Shown here: positions 1 through 8,380 of the stretch, one piece after another | How the letters are laid out: every line of letters begins with the position of its first letter | How positions within the stretch are numbered: position 1 is the first letter of the stretch | Assembly (NCBI RefSeq): GCF_014208045.1 | Contig: NZ_JACHML010000001.1 | Coordinates: 1,922,001-1,986,000, forward strand | Source of the DNA: Microbacterium thalassium | GTDB lineage: Bacteria; Actinomycetota; Actinomycetes; Actinomycetales; Microbacteriaceae | Reading direction: 5' to 3' | Length of the DNA: 64,000 bases | The notes under the pieces: model-generated | What the model was told of the DNA's origin: nothing | Database searches by the model: none | The model's input: only the letters and a program-made list of their open reading frames with translations | Program-made: the position numbers and the translations under genes

Positions 1-1262
1 ATGGCCGCGTCGTCGCCCCACCGGCAGCGGATGAGGTCGTCGGACTCGTACTGCACCGCCGAGGTGTCGATCGAGACCTGCGCGCAGAAGTCCTTGAACC
101 CCTGCGGGAGCTTGCTCGACCAGAAGACCGTCATGTTCGGCTCGGGCGCGGGCCCCAGGTTGTACAGCGTCTGCAGGAACCGGAACGAGTTCTTGGTGAC
201 CATCGAGCGGCCGTCCTCGCCGATGCCGCCGATCGTCTCGGTGACCCACGTCGGGTCGCCGGAGAACAGTGCATCGTACTCGGGGGTGCGCAGGAACCGG
301 ACGATCCGCAGCTTGATCACGAAGTCGTCGACGAGCTCCTGGGCCCGCTCCTCGGTGAGGGTGCCGGCGGCGAGGTCGCGCTCGATGTAGACGTCGAGGA
401 ACGTCGAGGTGCGGCCGAGCGACATCGCCGCGCCGTTCTGCTCCTTGACCGAGGCGAGGTAGCCGAAGTACAGCCATTGCACGGCCTCGGCGGCCGTGGT
501 CGCCGGGCCCGAGATGTCCACGCCGTAGCTCGCCGCCATCTGCTTGAGCTCGACGAGGGCCCGCAGCTGCTCCGCGTGCTCCTCGCGCTCGCGCGCGACC
601 TTGTCCGAGAAGGGGCGGGTGTCGAGGTCGAGCTTGTCGAGCTTCTTCGCGGCGATGAGGCCGTCGACGCCGTAGAGGGCGACGCGGCGGTAGTCGCCGA
701 TGATCCGGCCGCGGCCGTACGCGTCGGGCAGGCCGGTGACGATGTGGGCGCTGCGGGCGGCGCGGACCTTGGGCGGGTAGACGTCGAAGACGCCCTGGTT
801 GTGCGTCTTGCGGTACTCGGTGAAGACCGTCTTGAGGGTCTGGTCGACCTCGTAGCCGTAGGTGTCGAGCGCGGTCTCGACCATGCGCCAGCCGCCGTTG
901 GGCATGATGGCCCGCTTCAGGGGAGCGTCGGTCTGGAGCCCGACGATCACGTGGTCGTCATCGCTGATGTAGCCGGGGCCGTGGGCGGTGATGCCGGCGG
1001 GGGTGTGCGGGTCGACGTCGTAGACGCCCTTCTCGCGCTCCTCGGGGAACATGGCGCTCAGGGTGTCCCACACGCGCGTCGTGCGCTCGGTGGGTCCGGC
1101 GAGGAACGCCGCGTCGCCGTCGTAGGGCGTGAGGTTGCGCTGGATGAAGTCGCGCACGTCGATGGCGTCCTGCCAGGGGCCGGGGACGAATCCCGCCCAT
1201 GCCGTGGGGACCTGGTCGTGCTGCGACCCGGGGGTGGCGGGTGCTGCTTCTGCGATGCTCAT
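1..1262 (-). CDS. pflB: Formate acetyltransferase (pyruvate formate-lyase), N-terminal part
   Basis: Glycyl-radical enzyme converting pyruvate and CoA to formate and acetyl-CoA in anaerobic fermentation (family knowledge). About 420 codons lie in the window, with the 3' part beyond the left edge. The translation matches PflB throughout: an N-terminal [19 protein letters not shown] block, then [19 protein letters not shown], and near the edge [20 protein letters not shown]. This is the stretch just before the catalytic Cys-Cys pair, so the active-site cysteines and the C-terminal glycyl-radical loop are not visible. The ATG at 1262 has a GAAGGAA ribosome site about 8 nt upstream. The activase gene pflA is not in the window. 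The promoter carries a FadR-type operator shared with fucO. Confidence 0.95.
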   Translation of the reverse strand, partial: MSIAEAAPATPGSQHDQVPTAWAGFVPGPWQDAIDVRDFIQRNLTPYDGDAAFLAGPTERTTRVWDTLSAMFPEEREKGVYDVDPHTPAGITAHGPGYISDDDHVIVGLQTDAPLKRAIMPNGGWRMVETALDTYGYEVDQTLKTVFTEYRKTHNQGVFDVYPPKVRAARSAHIVTGLPDAYGRGRIIGDYRRVALYGVDGLIAAKKLDKLDLDTRPFSDKVAREREEHAEQLRALVELKQMAASYGVDISGPATTAAEAVQWLYFGYLASVKEQNGAAMSLGRTSTFLDVYIERDLAAGTLTEERAQELVDDFVIKLRIVRFLRTPEYDALFSGDPTWVTETIGGIGEDGRSMVTKNSFRFLQTLYNLGPAPEPNMTVFWSSKLPQGFKDFCAQVSIDTSAVQYESDDLIRCRWGDDAA

Positions 1263-1344
1263 GACACGATTCCTTCTTCGTCGACTGGTCGGTCGCGTCG
1301 GTTCGCAGGCCCTCGTGGGGAGCCTTCCGGCGTGCCGTGATCTC

Positions 1345-1371
1345 AGGCTACTCCATGTGGTCAGACCACAT
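1345..1371 (-). promoter_or_regulatory. pflB promoter with FadR-type operator
   Basis: A perfect 17-bp palindrome (1355-1371, ATGTGGTCAGACCACAT, centre 1363) fits the TNGTNNNACNA pattern of FadR-subfamily GntR regulators such as FadR, PdhR and LldR. Reading toward pflB it is followed by GGAG and a TAGCCT -10 box (1345-1350). A TTGATA-like -35 lies on its other side. An operator in the spacer implies repression. The predicted start near 1338 gives a leader of about 75 nt. Confidence 0.75.
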
Positions 1372-1409
1372 ATCAAGATGCACGGATTCCACAACAGCGG
1401 GCCGGGATA

Positions 1410-1450
1410 CGCGCGAGGGCTTTGTGGTCAGACCACAAAGCCCTCGCGCG
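1410..1450. promoter_or_regulatory. 41-bp perfect palindrome containing a third FadR-type operator
   Basis: Positions 1410-1429 and 1431-1450 are exact reverse complements around the A at 1430. The inner 15 bp repeat the TGTGGTCAGACCACA operator, and the outer arms are GC-rich (GCGCGAGGGC). It lies just downstream of the MurE-like stop and 67 bp (centre to centre) upstream of the pflB operator. As RNA from the MurE-like gene it would form a very strong hairpin, but no U-tract follows. It may be both a transcript end and an auxiliary operator. Confidence 0.7.
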
Positions 1451-1474
1451 CGCGTGAGAGGGGTGCGCGCCGGT

Positions 1475-3142
1475 TCAGGAAGCGGGGAAGTCGAAGGGTC
1501 GCAGCGGATCCGAGATGACGACGTGATCGTCCGGATACGGCACCGGCCAATGGGGATCCGGCACGGGCCAGCCGGCCGCCCGCAGCGCCCGGCGGGCGAG
1601 CTCGCGCGCGGAGTACGGTGTGCGCACGCCCCGGATGTCCCGGTAGTCCTGGTGCCCCGGGCCGGCCCACAGGACCGCGTCGCCGTCGCCCACTCGCGCC
1701 ACCGTCTCGACGATGGCGCGCTCGGGCGGCGAGAACTCCAGGATCTCGGCCTCGGGTCGCGCGCGTCGTGCACCCTCGATGAGCGTCGCGCGGATCGAGT
1801 CGGGGTCCTCGAAGCGCGGGTGGTGGTCGGTGATCACGAGGATGTCGCTGCCCTCGACGGCGGTGCGCCCCATATCGTGGCGCTTGGTCGCGTCGCGGTC
1901 GCCGTCGGCGCCGAACAGCATGACGGTCTTCCCCGGCGTCACGCGCCGGATCGCGGCGAGCGTCTTCTCGAACGCGTCGGGGGAGTGGCCGAAGTCGACG
2001 TAGATCGCGGGACCGCGTTCGCCCGACACCAGTTGCGTGCGCCCGGGAAGGTACGCTTCGATGCGGCCGCCGTCCAGCGCCGAGGTCAGGCGCTCCCACC
2101 GGTAGCCGCCCTCGAGCAGCATCACGATCGCGAGCCCGGCGTTGGCGGCCATGTGGCGCCCGATGACCGGGACGACCGTCGTGAGGGTGCGCCCGTCGCG
2201 CGCCGTCAGCGAGAACTCGGTGCCGTCCTGGCGCTCGTCGATGATGTCGACGATCCAGTCCGCGGACGCCGCGGCCTCCGCCTCGAACGCGATCGCGGGC
2301 GTCGCGATGGTGACCGCGGGCACCTCGCAGCGCTCGGCGACCTCGGGCCCGTACTCGGAGTCCAGGCAGATGACGGCGCGCTTCGAGCGGTCCGGCCGGA
2401 ACAGCGGCATCTTCGCCTCGAAGTACTCGCGCATGTCGGCGTAGTCGTCGAGGTGGTCGTGGCTGAGATTCGTGAAGCCGGCGACGTCGAAGACGAGTCC
2501 GTCGACGCGATGCCGGCTGAGAGCCTGCGCGCTCACCTCGACCGCCACGGCCTCGACCCCGCGCTCGCGCATCAGCGCGAGGAGCGCGTGGAACTCGGAT
2601 GCCTCGGGCGTGGTCAGCCGCGAGACGATGACCTCGCCGGCGATGTGGCGCTCGGCGGTCGACGACAGGCCGGTGACGACGCCGAGCTGCTCGAGGATGC
2701 CCTCGAGCAGATGCGACACGCTCGTCTTGCCGTTCGTGCCCGTCGTGCCGAACAGCAGCGGGATGTCGTCGCCGGGGCCCGTGCCGTACACCCAGGCCGA
2801 CAGATCGCCCAGCAGCGCGCGGGGGTGCTCCACCACGACGATCGGCAGGCCCGCGGAATCGGCGAGATCGGCGCCGGCGGCGTCGGTGATGACCGCGACG
2901 GCCCCCTTCTCGGCGGCGGCGGCCGCGAACTCGGCGCCGTGGCGCGTGCCGCCGCGGATCGCGACGAAGGCTTCACCGGGCCGCAGATCGGCGGTCGCCA
3001 GCGTGATGCCGGTGAGCTCGACGCCCGCGGCGTCGCCGCGCACCTCGCTCCCGAAGCGGGCTGCGAGATCGCTCAGCGCGTGGACGGGCGGGTGCTCCGG
3101 GCGCAGCACGGGGGGCAGATTCGAGGGGGCGTCTGTCGGCAT
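1475..3142 (-). CDS. MurE-like Mur ligase (UDP-MurNAc-tripeptide synthetase family)
   Basis: ATP-dependent amino-acid ligase of the MurE type, which adds residue 3 of the peptidoglycan stem peptide (family knowledge). The 555-residue protein has the N-terminal substrate domain, the ATP-binding GTTGTNGKTS motif (about residue 130), a DFGHSPDAFEKTL block and the C-terminal ligase domain. The substrate-discriminating motif that reads DNPR in DAP-adding MurE is HHPR here (about residues 440-443, within TDHHPRFEDP). Lys or ornithine at position 3 is common in Microbacteriaceae. No other cell-wall genes are adjacent, so it may be a stand-alone MurE or a paralogue. Start ATG 3142; no clear ribosome site. 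It is divergent from rseP. Confidence 0.8.
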   Translation of the reverse strand: MPTDAPSNLPPVLRPEHPPVHALSDLAARFGSEVRGDAAGVELTGITLATADLRPGEAFVAIRGGTRHGAEFAAAAAEKGAVAVITDAAGADLADSAGLPIVVVEHPRALLGDLSAWVYGTGPGDDIPLLFGTTGTNGKTSVSHLLEGILEQLGVVTGLSSTAERHIAGEVIVSRLTTPEASEFHALLALMRERGVEAVAVEVSAQALSRHRVDGLVFDVAGFTNLSHDHLDDYADMREYFEAKMPLFRPDRSKRAVICLDSEYGPEVAERCEVPAVTIATPAIAFEAEAAASADWIVDIIDERQDGTEFSLTARDGRTLTTVVPVIGRHMAANAGLAIVMLLEGGYRWERLTSALDGGRIEAYLPGRTQLVSGERGPAIYVDFGHSPDAFEKTLAAIRRVTPGKTVMLFGADGDRDATKRHDMGRTAVEGSDILVITDHHPRFEDPDSIRATLIEGARRARPEAEILEFSPPERAIVETVARVGDGDAVLWAGPGHQDYRDIRGVRTPYSARELARRALRAAGWPVPDPHWPVPYPDDHVVISDPLRPFDFPAS

Positions 3143-3238
3143 GTCGGAACCATCTTCTCACCCGCGGACGCACCGCCGCGGTCATGTGCAGAGCGACTTC
3201 GCGGCGAACTCAAAGCGCGGCGCGGGTACCGTGTTCGT

Positions 3239-4573
3239 GTGGAAGCGATCGCGTTCGTCATCGGCCTGGTCCTCATGATCGTGGGGCTCGCCGTCTCGAT
3301 CGCCCTGCACGAGATCGGGCACCTCGTGCCCGCCAAGAAGTTCGGCGTGCGCGTCGGCCAGTACATGGTCGGCTTCGGTCCCACGCTGTGGTCGCGCCGC
3401 CGGGGCGAGACCGAGTACGGCATCAAGGCGATCCCGCTCGGCGGCTACATCTCGATGGCGGGGATGTACCCGCCGTCTCCCCAGGAGGCCGCGCGAGCCG
3501 GGTCGGGCCGCGCCGGCGGCGGCTTCTTCGCGACGATGGTGCAGGACGCCCGCGCCGCCAACGACGAGACCCTCGAGGCGGGCGACGACACCCGCGTGTT
3601 CTACCGCCTGCCGGTGTGGAAGCGCGTCGTCATCATGCTCGGCGGCCCTCTCATGAACCTGCTGCTGGCCGTCGTGCTGTTCGCGATCCTGCTCAGCGGC
3701 ATCGGCCTCCAGACGGCGACGACGACGGTCCAGAGCGTCAGCCAGTGCATCATCCCCGCCGACGCCGAGCGCACCGAGTGCACCGCCGACGATCCCGTCG
3801 CTCCTGCCGCGGCGGCCGGCATCGAGCCCGGCGACGTGCTGGTGGCCGTCGACGGCGAGCCGGTGGAGACGTTCGCCGAGGCATCCGCCATCATCCAGGA
3901 ATCCGCCGGAGAGCCTATCCCGGTGGTGATCGAGCGCGACGGCGCCGAACAGACGCTCACCCTGACGCCGCTCGCGGTCGAGCGCGCCGCCACCGACGCG
4001 CAGGGTCAGGTCGTCGTCGACGAGAACGGCGAGACCGTGACCGAGGAGGTCGGCTTCGTCGGCATCCGGCAGGAGGTCGACTACCTGCGCGCCCCGCTGT
4101 GGGAGGCGCCCGTCGTCGCCGCGCAGAACGTCGGCGCCGTCGCGAACCTCATCTGGCAGCTGCCGGTGAAGGTGTGGGAGACGGGCGTCGACACGATCAC
4201 CGGGCAGGAGCGCGACCCCAACGGCCCGCTGAGCGTCGTCGGCGCGGGCTTCATCGCCGGCGAAGTGGCGGCCGCCGACGCGCCGATCCTCAACCGCGTC
4301 GCCGGCTTCCTCTCGCTGCTCGCATCCCTGAACATCGCGCTGTTCGTGTTCAACATGGTGCCGCTGCTGCCGCTGGACGGCGGCCACATCGCCGTGGCGC
4401 TGTGGGACGGCATCAAGCGCGCGTGGGCGAAGCTGACCGGGCGCGCGGCTCCGAAGCCGGTCGACGCGACGCGGCTCGTGCCGGCGACCTTCGTCGTCGT
4501 CGTCGCCCTGATCGCGATGGGCGCCGTGCTGATCATCTCGGACCTCGTGAACCCGATCTCGCTGCTCGGGTGA
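3239..4573 (+). CDS. rseP: RIP metalloprotease, M50 site-2 protease (RseP/Rip1)
   Basis: Membrane-embedded zinc protease that cleaves transmembrane substrates, typically anti-sigma factors. The 444 residues hold a first TM helix with the zinc motif HEIGH (residues 24-28), a PDZ domain in the middle (about 195-260, around GIEPGDVLVAVDGEPV) and the C-terminal NMVPLLPLDGGH motif (about 372-383) supplying the third metal ligand. The GTG at 3239 is chosen because TACCGT (3227-3232) lies exactly 6 nt upstream, as expected for a leaderless transcript, and because this puts HEXXH in the first helix; the open frame continues far upstream without meaning. It is the first member of the conserved rip1-ispG-proS order. 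Confidence 0.93.
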   Translation: MEAIAFVIGLVLMIVGLAVSIALHEIGHLVPAKKFGVRVGQYMVGFGPTLWSRRRGETEYGIKAIPLGGYISMAGMYPPSPQEAARAGSGRAGGGFFATMVQDARAANDETLEAGDDTRVFYRLPVWKRVVIMLGGPLMNLLLAVVLFAILLSGIGLQTATTTVQSVSQCIIPADAERTECTADDPVAPAAAAGIEPGDVLVAVDGEPVETFAEASAIIQESAGEPIPVVIERDGAEQTLTLTPLAVERAATDAQGQVVVDENGETVTEEVGFVGIRQEVDYLRAPLWEAPVVAAQNVGAVANLIWQLPVKVWETGVDTITGQERDPNGPLSVVGAGFIAGEVAAADAPILNRVAGFLSLLASLNIALFVFNMVPLLPLDGGHIAVALWDGIKRAWAKLTGRAAPKPVDATRLVPATFVVVVALIAMGAVLIISDLVNPISLLG

Positions 4574-4656
4574 CGGATTCGCCGGCGCATGTCGATCCGG
4601 GGCTTGTCCGTTCGCTGTGGGGATGAAACGGTTCCCCTGACGAAAGGAACGTCACC

Positions 4657-5025
4657 GTGAAGTACGTCCTCATGTTCACGTCCACGCCCGAGCTCGACGA
4701 CGCCGTGGACCCCGCCCGCGCGCAGGAGGTCTACGGCCGCATCTACGAGTGGTTCGGCGAGCACTCCGACAAGTTCGCCGGCATCAGCGCCGAGCTCCAG
4801 CCGGTGTCCACCGCGACGACCGTCGCTCACGGCGACACGGGACCCGTGGTCGTCGACGGCCCCTTCTCGGAGGCCAAGGAGGTCGTGGGCGGGTTCACCG
4901 TCATCGACGTCCCCGACCTCGACGCGGCCATCGCGATGACGAAGACGTGGCCGGCCCTCGAGACGCCGGGCGTCTCGGTCGAGATCCGTCCCATGGTCGT
5001 CGACTACAGCCAGTTCGAGCAGTGA
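4657..5025 (+). CDS. YCII-related DGPF-domain protein
   Basis: A 122-residue ferredoxin-like-fold protein of the YCII/DGPF family, with the signature DGPFSEAKE near residue 68 and the usual opening MKYVLMF. Members are genetically tied to ECF42-type sigma factors; their biochemical role is unsettled. GTG start at 4657 with an AAAGGAA ribosome site. The stop overlaps the GTG of the sigma-factor gene by 4 bp, so the two are translationally coupled. Confidence 0.88.
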   Translation: MKYVLMFTSTPELDDAVDPARAQEVYGRIYEWFGEHSDKFAGISAELQPVSTATTVAHGDTGPVVVDGPFSEAKEVVGGFTVIDVPDLDAAIAMTKTWPALETPGVSVEIRPMVVDYSQFEQ

Positions 5026-6290
5026 CGGGGGCGGATGCCGCGGCCCGCGACTCCGGCGACGAGCCGGCGGCCGCGGCATCCGATCTCCTCCTCTCCGAGA
5101 CCGTGCGCGCCGAGTCGGGGCGCATCGTCGCAGCCCTCACACGGAGGCTGGGCAGCTTCGACGTGGCCGAGGAGGCCGTCGCCGACGCCGTCGAAGAGGC
5201 GGTGCGGGAGTGGCGCGTGCGCGGCATCCCGCCCCGCCCCGGAGCGTGGCTGACCGAGGCGGCGCGCCACAACGCCATGGACCGGCTGCGACGCGACCGG
5301 GTGTACCGCGACAAGCTCACGCTGCTCGCCGAGCCGCTGCGCGAGGAGGCGGGGACGGATGCCGCCGAGCCGGACGAGCGGCTCCCACTGCTGTTCGGCT
5401 GCTGCCACCCGGCGCTCGCGCCCGACGCGCAGCTCGCGCTGACGCTGCGAACGATCGTCGGGCTCACCACGGCGCAGATCGCCCGCGCAACGCTCCAGCC
5501 GGTGCCGACGGTACAGCAGCGCATCGTGCGCGCGAAGCGCAAGATCGCCGCTGCGGGCATCCCGCTCCAGATCCCCGAGGGCGACGACCGCCGCGAGCGG
5601 CTGGACATCGTGCTGACGGTCGTGTCGGTCATGTACAGCGAGGCGCATCTGATGGACGGGCGGGATGCCGCCGCCGACCGAGACCTCGCCGACGACGCGA
5701 TCTGGCTGGCGCGCGTGGTTGCCGCGTCGCTGCCGGACGAGGCCGAAGCGCACGGACTGGTCGCGTTGCTGCTGTTCCACCGCGCGCGGGAGAGTGCCCG
5801 CGCGGTCGACGGCGATCTGGTGCTGCTCGGCGACCAGGACCGGTCGCGCTGGGACCGTTCGCTCATGATCGCGGCGCACTCGTCGCTGCGTGCGGCGGCG
5901 GCCCTGCGGCGGCCGGGGCGCTGGCAGCTGCACGCGGCGATCGCGGCGTGCCACGCGGATGCGACGGGCGACGCCGGCACCGACTGGCTGCAGGTGCTCA
6001 CGCTGTACGACATGCTGCTGGCCTACGACCGCTCGCCGCTCGTGCGGCTCAACCGCGCGGTGGCGCTGGCGCGCGTGGACGGACCTGACGTCGCCCTCGC
6101 CGAGGTGGACGACCTCGAGCCCGCGCTCGCCGGCGCCCACCTGTGGCATGCCGTGCGCGCGTCGCTGCTGCGCGAACTCGGGCGCGAGGACGAGGCGCTC
6201 GCCGCGGACCTGCGGGCGCTCGAGCTGACGGCGAACGCCGCCGAGCGGCGCCTCCTCGAGCGTCGGCTGGGTCGCCCGCCCGAATCCTGA
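5022..6290 (+). CDS. ECF-family RNA polymerase sigma factor (ECF42 type, SnoaL-less, long C-terminal extension)
   Basis: 422-residue extracytoplasmic-function sigma factor. Region 2 is recognisable in VAEEAVADAVEEAVREWRV and the following WLTEAARHNAMDRLRRDR. Region 4 follows at about 140-185 (LALTLRTIVGLTTAQIARA). The remaining roughly 220 residues form a helical TPR-like C-terminal extension, which is characteristic of ECF42 proteins and replaces a classical anti-sigma factor. The GTG at 5022 overlaps the DGPF gene's TGA. The pairing with a DGPF protein supports the group assignment. No target promoter could be assigned from this window. Confidence 0.88.
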   Translation: MTGADAAARDSGDEPAAAASDLLLSETVRAESGRIVAALTRRLGSFDVAEEAVADAVEEAVREWRVRGIPPRPGAWLTEAARHNAMDRLRRDRVYRDKLTLLAEPLREEAGTDAAEPDERLPLLFGCCHPALAPDAQLALTLRTIVGLTTAQIARATLQPVPTVQQRIVRAKRKIAAAGIPLQIPEGDDRRERLDIVLTVVSVMYSEAHLMDGRDAAADRDLADDAIWLARVVAASLPDEAEAHGLVALLLFHRARESARAVDGDLVLLGDQDRSRWDRSLMIAAHSSLRAAAALRRPGRWQLHAAIAACHADATGDAGTDWLQVLTLYDMLLAYDRSPLVRLNRAVALARVDGPDVALAEVDDLEPALAGAHLWHAVRASLLRELGREDEALAADLRALELTANAAERRLLERRLGRPPES

Positions 6291-6306
6291 GCGTGCGCCG
6301 ATCCGG

Positions 6307-8232
6307 CTAGGCGCCGACGGGCGTGAGCGCGTGCGTGATGAGCCGCTCGAGGGTCGTCATGCCGTCGCGCGACAGGATCGACTCGAGGTGGCCCTGCACC
6401 GACGCGAAGCCGGCGCCGCGCAGCGCGTACACGTCGCCGGCGGCATCCGTCGACAGCTCCGCGCCGTCCACGCGCGTGGTGCCCGGCGCGACCCGAGCCG
6501 TGAACGTGTTGTAGAACCCGATGGACGCCGGCTGCCCGAACACGTCGACGGTCTTCTGCAGGCCCTGGTGCGGCGCGTCGAGCGGTCCCAGGCCCACGCC
6601 GAGGCCGTCGGCGAGGATCTGGTGGCTCAGGCACACCGCCAGCAGCGGCCGTCCCGACGCGCGCCGCCGCGCCACGATCTCGCGCATGCGGCGGATGCGG
6701 GCGCTGGTCTCATCGCGCGGGTCGCCCGGGCCGGGACCGGCCACGACGAGCTCGGCGTCGTCGATGTCTTCGTCGGATGCCGCGTCCCACGGGACGATGC
6801 GGGCATCGAGCCCGAGGTGCCGCAGCTGGTGGGCGAGCATCGTGGTGAAACGGTCCTCGGCGTCGATGACGAGCGCCGACCGGCCCGCGAACGGCCCCGA
6901 CTCGCCGGGGTCTTGCGGATTGAGCCAGAAGTCGGCCAGGCGCGCGTTGCGCGACATCAGCAGCGCAGCGACGCCCGGGTCGTCGGCGAGCTTGCGCGAG
7001 ACCGGAGCGGGGGCGTCCTCGTCGATCTCGTCGCGTGCCGCCTCGGCGGCGGCGTCGCGCGGGATCGCGCCGATCGCACCGAGGACGCCGGCCGCCTTGC
7101 CATGCGTCTCGCCGACCTCGCCGTACGGGTCCGAGTGGCGCACGAGCGTCGCGCCGACCGGCACGCGCAGCCGCCCGTCCACGAGGTACGCCGTGCGGAT
7201 GAGGATCGGCGCATCGAGGTCGTGGGTGGGTTCGCCGGGGAGGACGTCGTCCGTGCGCGGCGTGAACAGCGCCGCGACACCGGAGTAGTAGCCCCGCGGC
7301 TCGCGCTCGTGCCGGGCGATCACGGTGCACGCGTTCTGCATGGGGGAGCCGGTGACCGTGGGGGCGAACATGGTCTCGCGCAGGATGTCGCGCGGGTCGA
7401 GGCGGCTCGTCCCCCGCAGCATGTACTCGGTGTGGGTCAGGCGCGACATCTCCTTGAGGTGCGGCCCGGTGATGCGGCCGCCGTCGGAGCACACGGCGCT
7501 CATCATCTTCAGCTCTTCGTCGACGACCATGAAGAGCTCCTCGGTCTCCTTGGTCGACTCCAGGAACTCGCTGAGGGTCTCGACCGTCGCGCCTCCCGCC
7601 GGGTGACGGAACGTGCCCGAGATGGGGTTCATCGTCACGATGCCGTCCTGCGCGCTGACATGCGCCTCGGGGCTGGCGCCCACGGCGATGTGTCCCGGCG
7701 TGACGACGAGGAACGTCCAGTAGGCGCCGCGCTCGTGCTCGAGAAGGGCCCGGAACCAGGTGAAGGCGGCCGTGACGGGATCGGCGTCGACGCCGGCGAC
7801 GAAGTCGCGCCGGATGACGAAGTTGGCTCCCTCGCCGCGTCCGATCTCGTTCGTGATCACGTCGCGGACGATCTCGGCGTAGTCCTCGTCGGACAGGTCG
7901 AAGCCGGCATCCGTCAGCGGGACCGGCGCGGTCGGGAGGGCCGCCAGCACGGCGTCGCGGGGGAGCGCGGTGTGCTCGTCGACGACCAGGCACCGCAGCG
8001 GCGCATCGTCGTCGTGGCACGCGAAGCCGCGCTCGCGCACCTGCCGGTACGGCACCAGCGCGAGCACCTCGCGCGGGGCTCCGGCTGCATCGGCGAGCGG
8101 GATGTCGGCGAGCAGCTCGACGTCGACGACGTCGCCGGTGAGGACCTCGACAGAGGCGTCGTCGCGCGCGATCAGGGCGAAGGGGACGCCGCGCGCGGCG
8201 AGGTCGAAGAGGGTGTCAGCGGGCCCGGTCAT
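6307..8232 (-). CDS. Fused chorismate-utilising synthase/glutamine amidotransferase, PhzE-like (anthranilate or ADIC synthase)
   Basis: A 641-residue fusion of a TrpE-like chorismate aminase domain (about 100-410) and a class I glutamine amidotransferase domain (about 440-641). The aminase shows GEGANFVIRR, MNPISGTFRHP, VVDEELKMM and FAPTVTGSP. The amidotransferase has the nucleophile in AVCLSHQ (Cys534) and the His615/Glu617 pair in GHLES, so glutamine hydrolysis should work. These motifs resemble phenazine PhzE (2-amino-2-deoxyisochorismate synthase) more than classical TrpE plus TrpG. No phenazine genes are nearby, and the leader is a tryptophan attenuator, so anthranilate supply for tryptophan is the preferred function. 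ATG at 8232; the ribosome site is weak. Confidence 0.88.
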   Translation of the reverse strand: MTGPADTLFDLAARGVPFALIARDDASVEVLTGDVVDVELLADIPLADAAGAPREVLALVPYRQVRERGFACHDDDAPLRCLVVDEHTALPRDAVLAALPTAPVPLTDAGFDLSDEDYAEIVRDVITNEIGRGEGANFVIRRDFVAGVDADPVTAAFTWFRALLEHERGAYWTFLVVTPGHIAVGASPEAHVSAQDGIVTMNPISGTFRHPAGGATVETLSEFLESTKETEELFMVVDEELKMMSAVCSDGGRITGPHLKEMSRLTHTEYMLRGTSRLDPRDILRETMFAPTVTGSPMQNACTVIARHEREPRGYYSGVAALFTPRTDDVLPGEPTHDLDAPILIRTAYLVDGRLRVPVGATLVRHSDPYGEVGETHGKAAGVLGAIGAIPRDAAAEAARDEIDEDAPAPVSRKLADDPGVAALLMSRNARLADFWLNPQDPGESGPFAGRSALVIDAEDRFTTMLAHQLRHLGLDARIVPWDAASDEDIDDAELVVAGPGPGDPRDETSARIRRMREIVARRRASGRPLLAVCLSHQILADGLGVGLGPLDAPHQGLQKTVDVFGQPASIGFYNTFTARVAPGTTRVDGAELSTDAAGDVYALRGAGFASVQGHLESILSRDGMTTLERLITHALTPVGA

Positions 8233-8260
8233 CTCGGTCTTTCGTCATGGGGCGGTCACC

Positions 8261-8320
8261 AAAACGAAGAAGACCGCCCGGAGGCGGTCATGGTCACGCG
8301 TGCCCACCGCCTATGCGGTG
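8261..8320 (-). promoter_or_regulatory. Tryptophan transcription attenuator (alternative hairpins and terminator)
   Basis: In transcript order: segment 1 CACCGC (8320-8315) can pair with segment 2 GCGGTG (8310-8305). Segment 2 GGCGGT (8311-8306) can instead pair with segment 3 ACCGCC (8288-8283) as an antiterminator. Segments 3 and 4 form a perfect 7-bp terminator stem (GACCGCC, 8289-8283; GGCGGTC, 8278-8272) followed by TTCTTCGTTTT (8271-8261). Segment 1 follows directly after tandem Trp codons, so a stalled ribosome would mask it and favour the antiterminator. Confidence 0.85.
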
Positions 8321-8346
8321 AGCCACCAGGTGGGGTGCGCGGACAT
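8311..8346 (-). CDS. Tryptophan leader peptide MSAHPTWWLTA
   Basis: Eleven-residue peptide with two adjacent TGG codons, ending in TAG inside the first attenuator hairpin. A TAGTTT -10 box (8358-8353) lies exactly 6 nt before the ATG, so the leader peptide itself appears to be translated from the first base of the transcript. It lies between ltrA and the PhzE-type synthase it is predicted to control. Confidence 0.85.
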   Translation of the reverse strand: MSAHPTWWLTA

Positions 8347-8380
8347 GCGCCGAAACTACCACAGCCCTCGCGGCCCGTGC

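Noticed and set aside
1337..4573. A 1078-codon open frame continuous with rseP from 1337
   Set aside because: Only the part from 3239 encodes the M50 protease; the upstream part is the antisense reading of the MurE-like gene in GC-rich DNA with no stop codons by chance.
8256..8291. Second small ORF MTASGRSSSFW in the trp leader
   Set aside because: It lies within the terminator stem and loop, so it would only be translated if transcription had already passed the terminator; the MSAHPTWWLTA peptide is better placed and has the tandem Trp codons.
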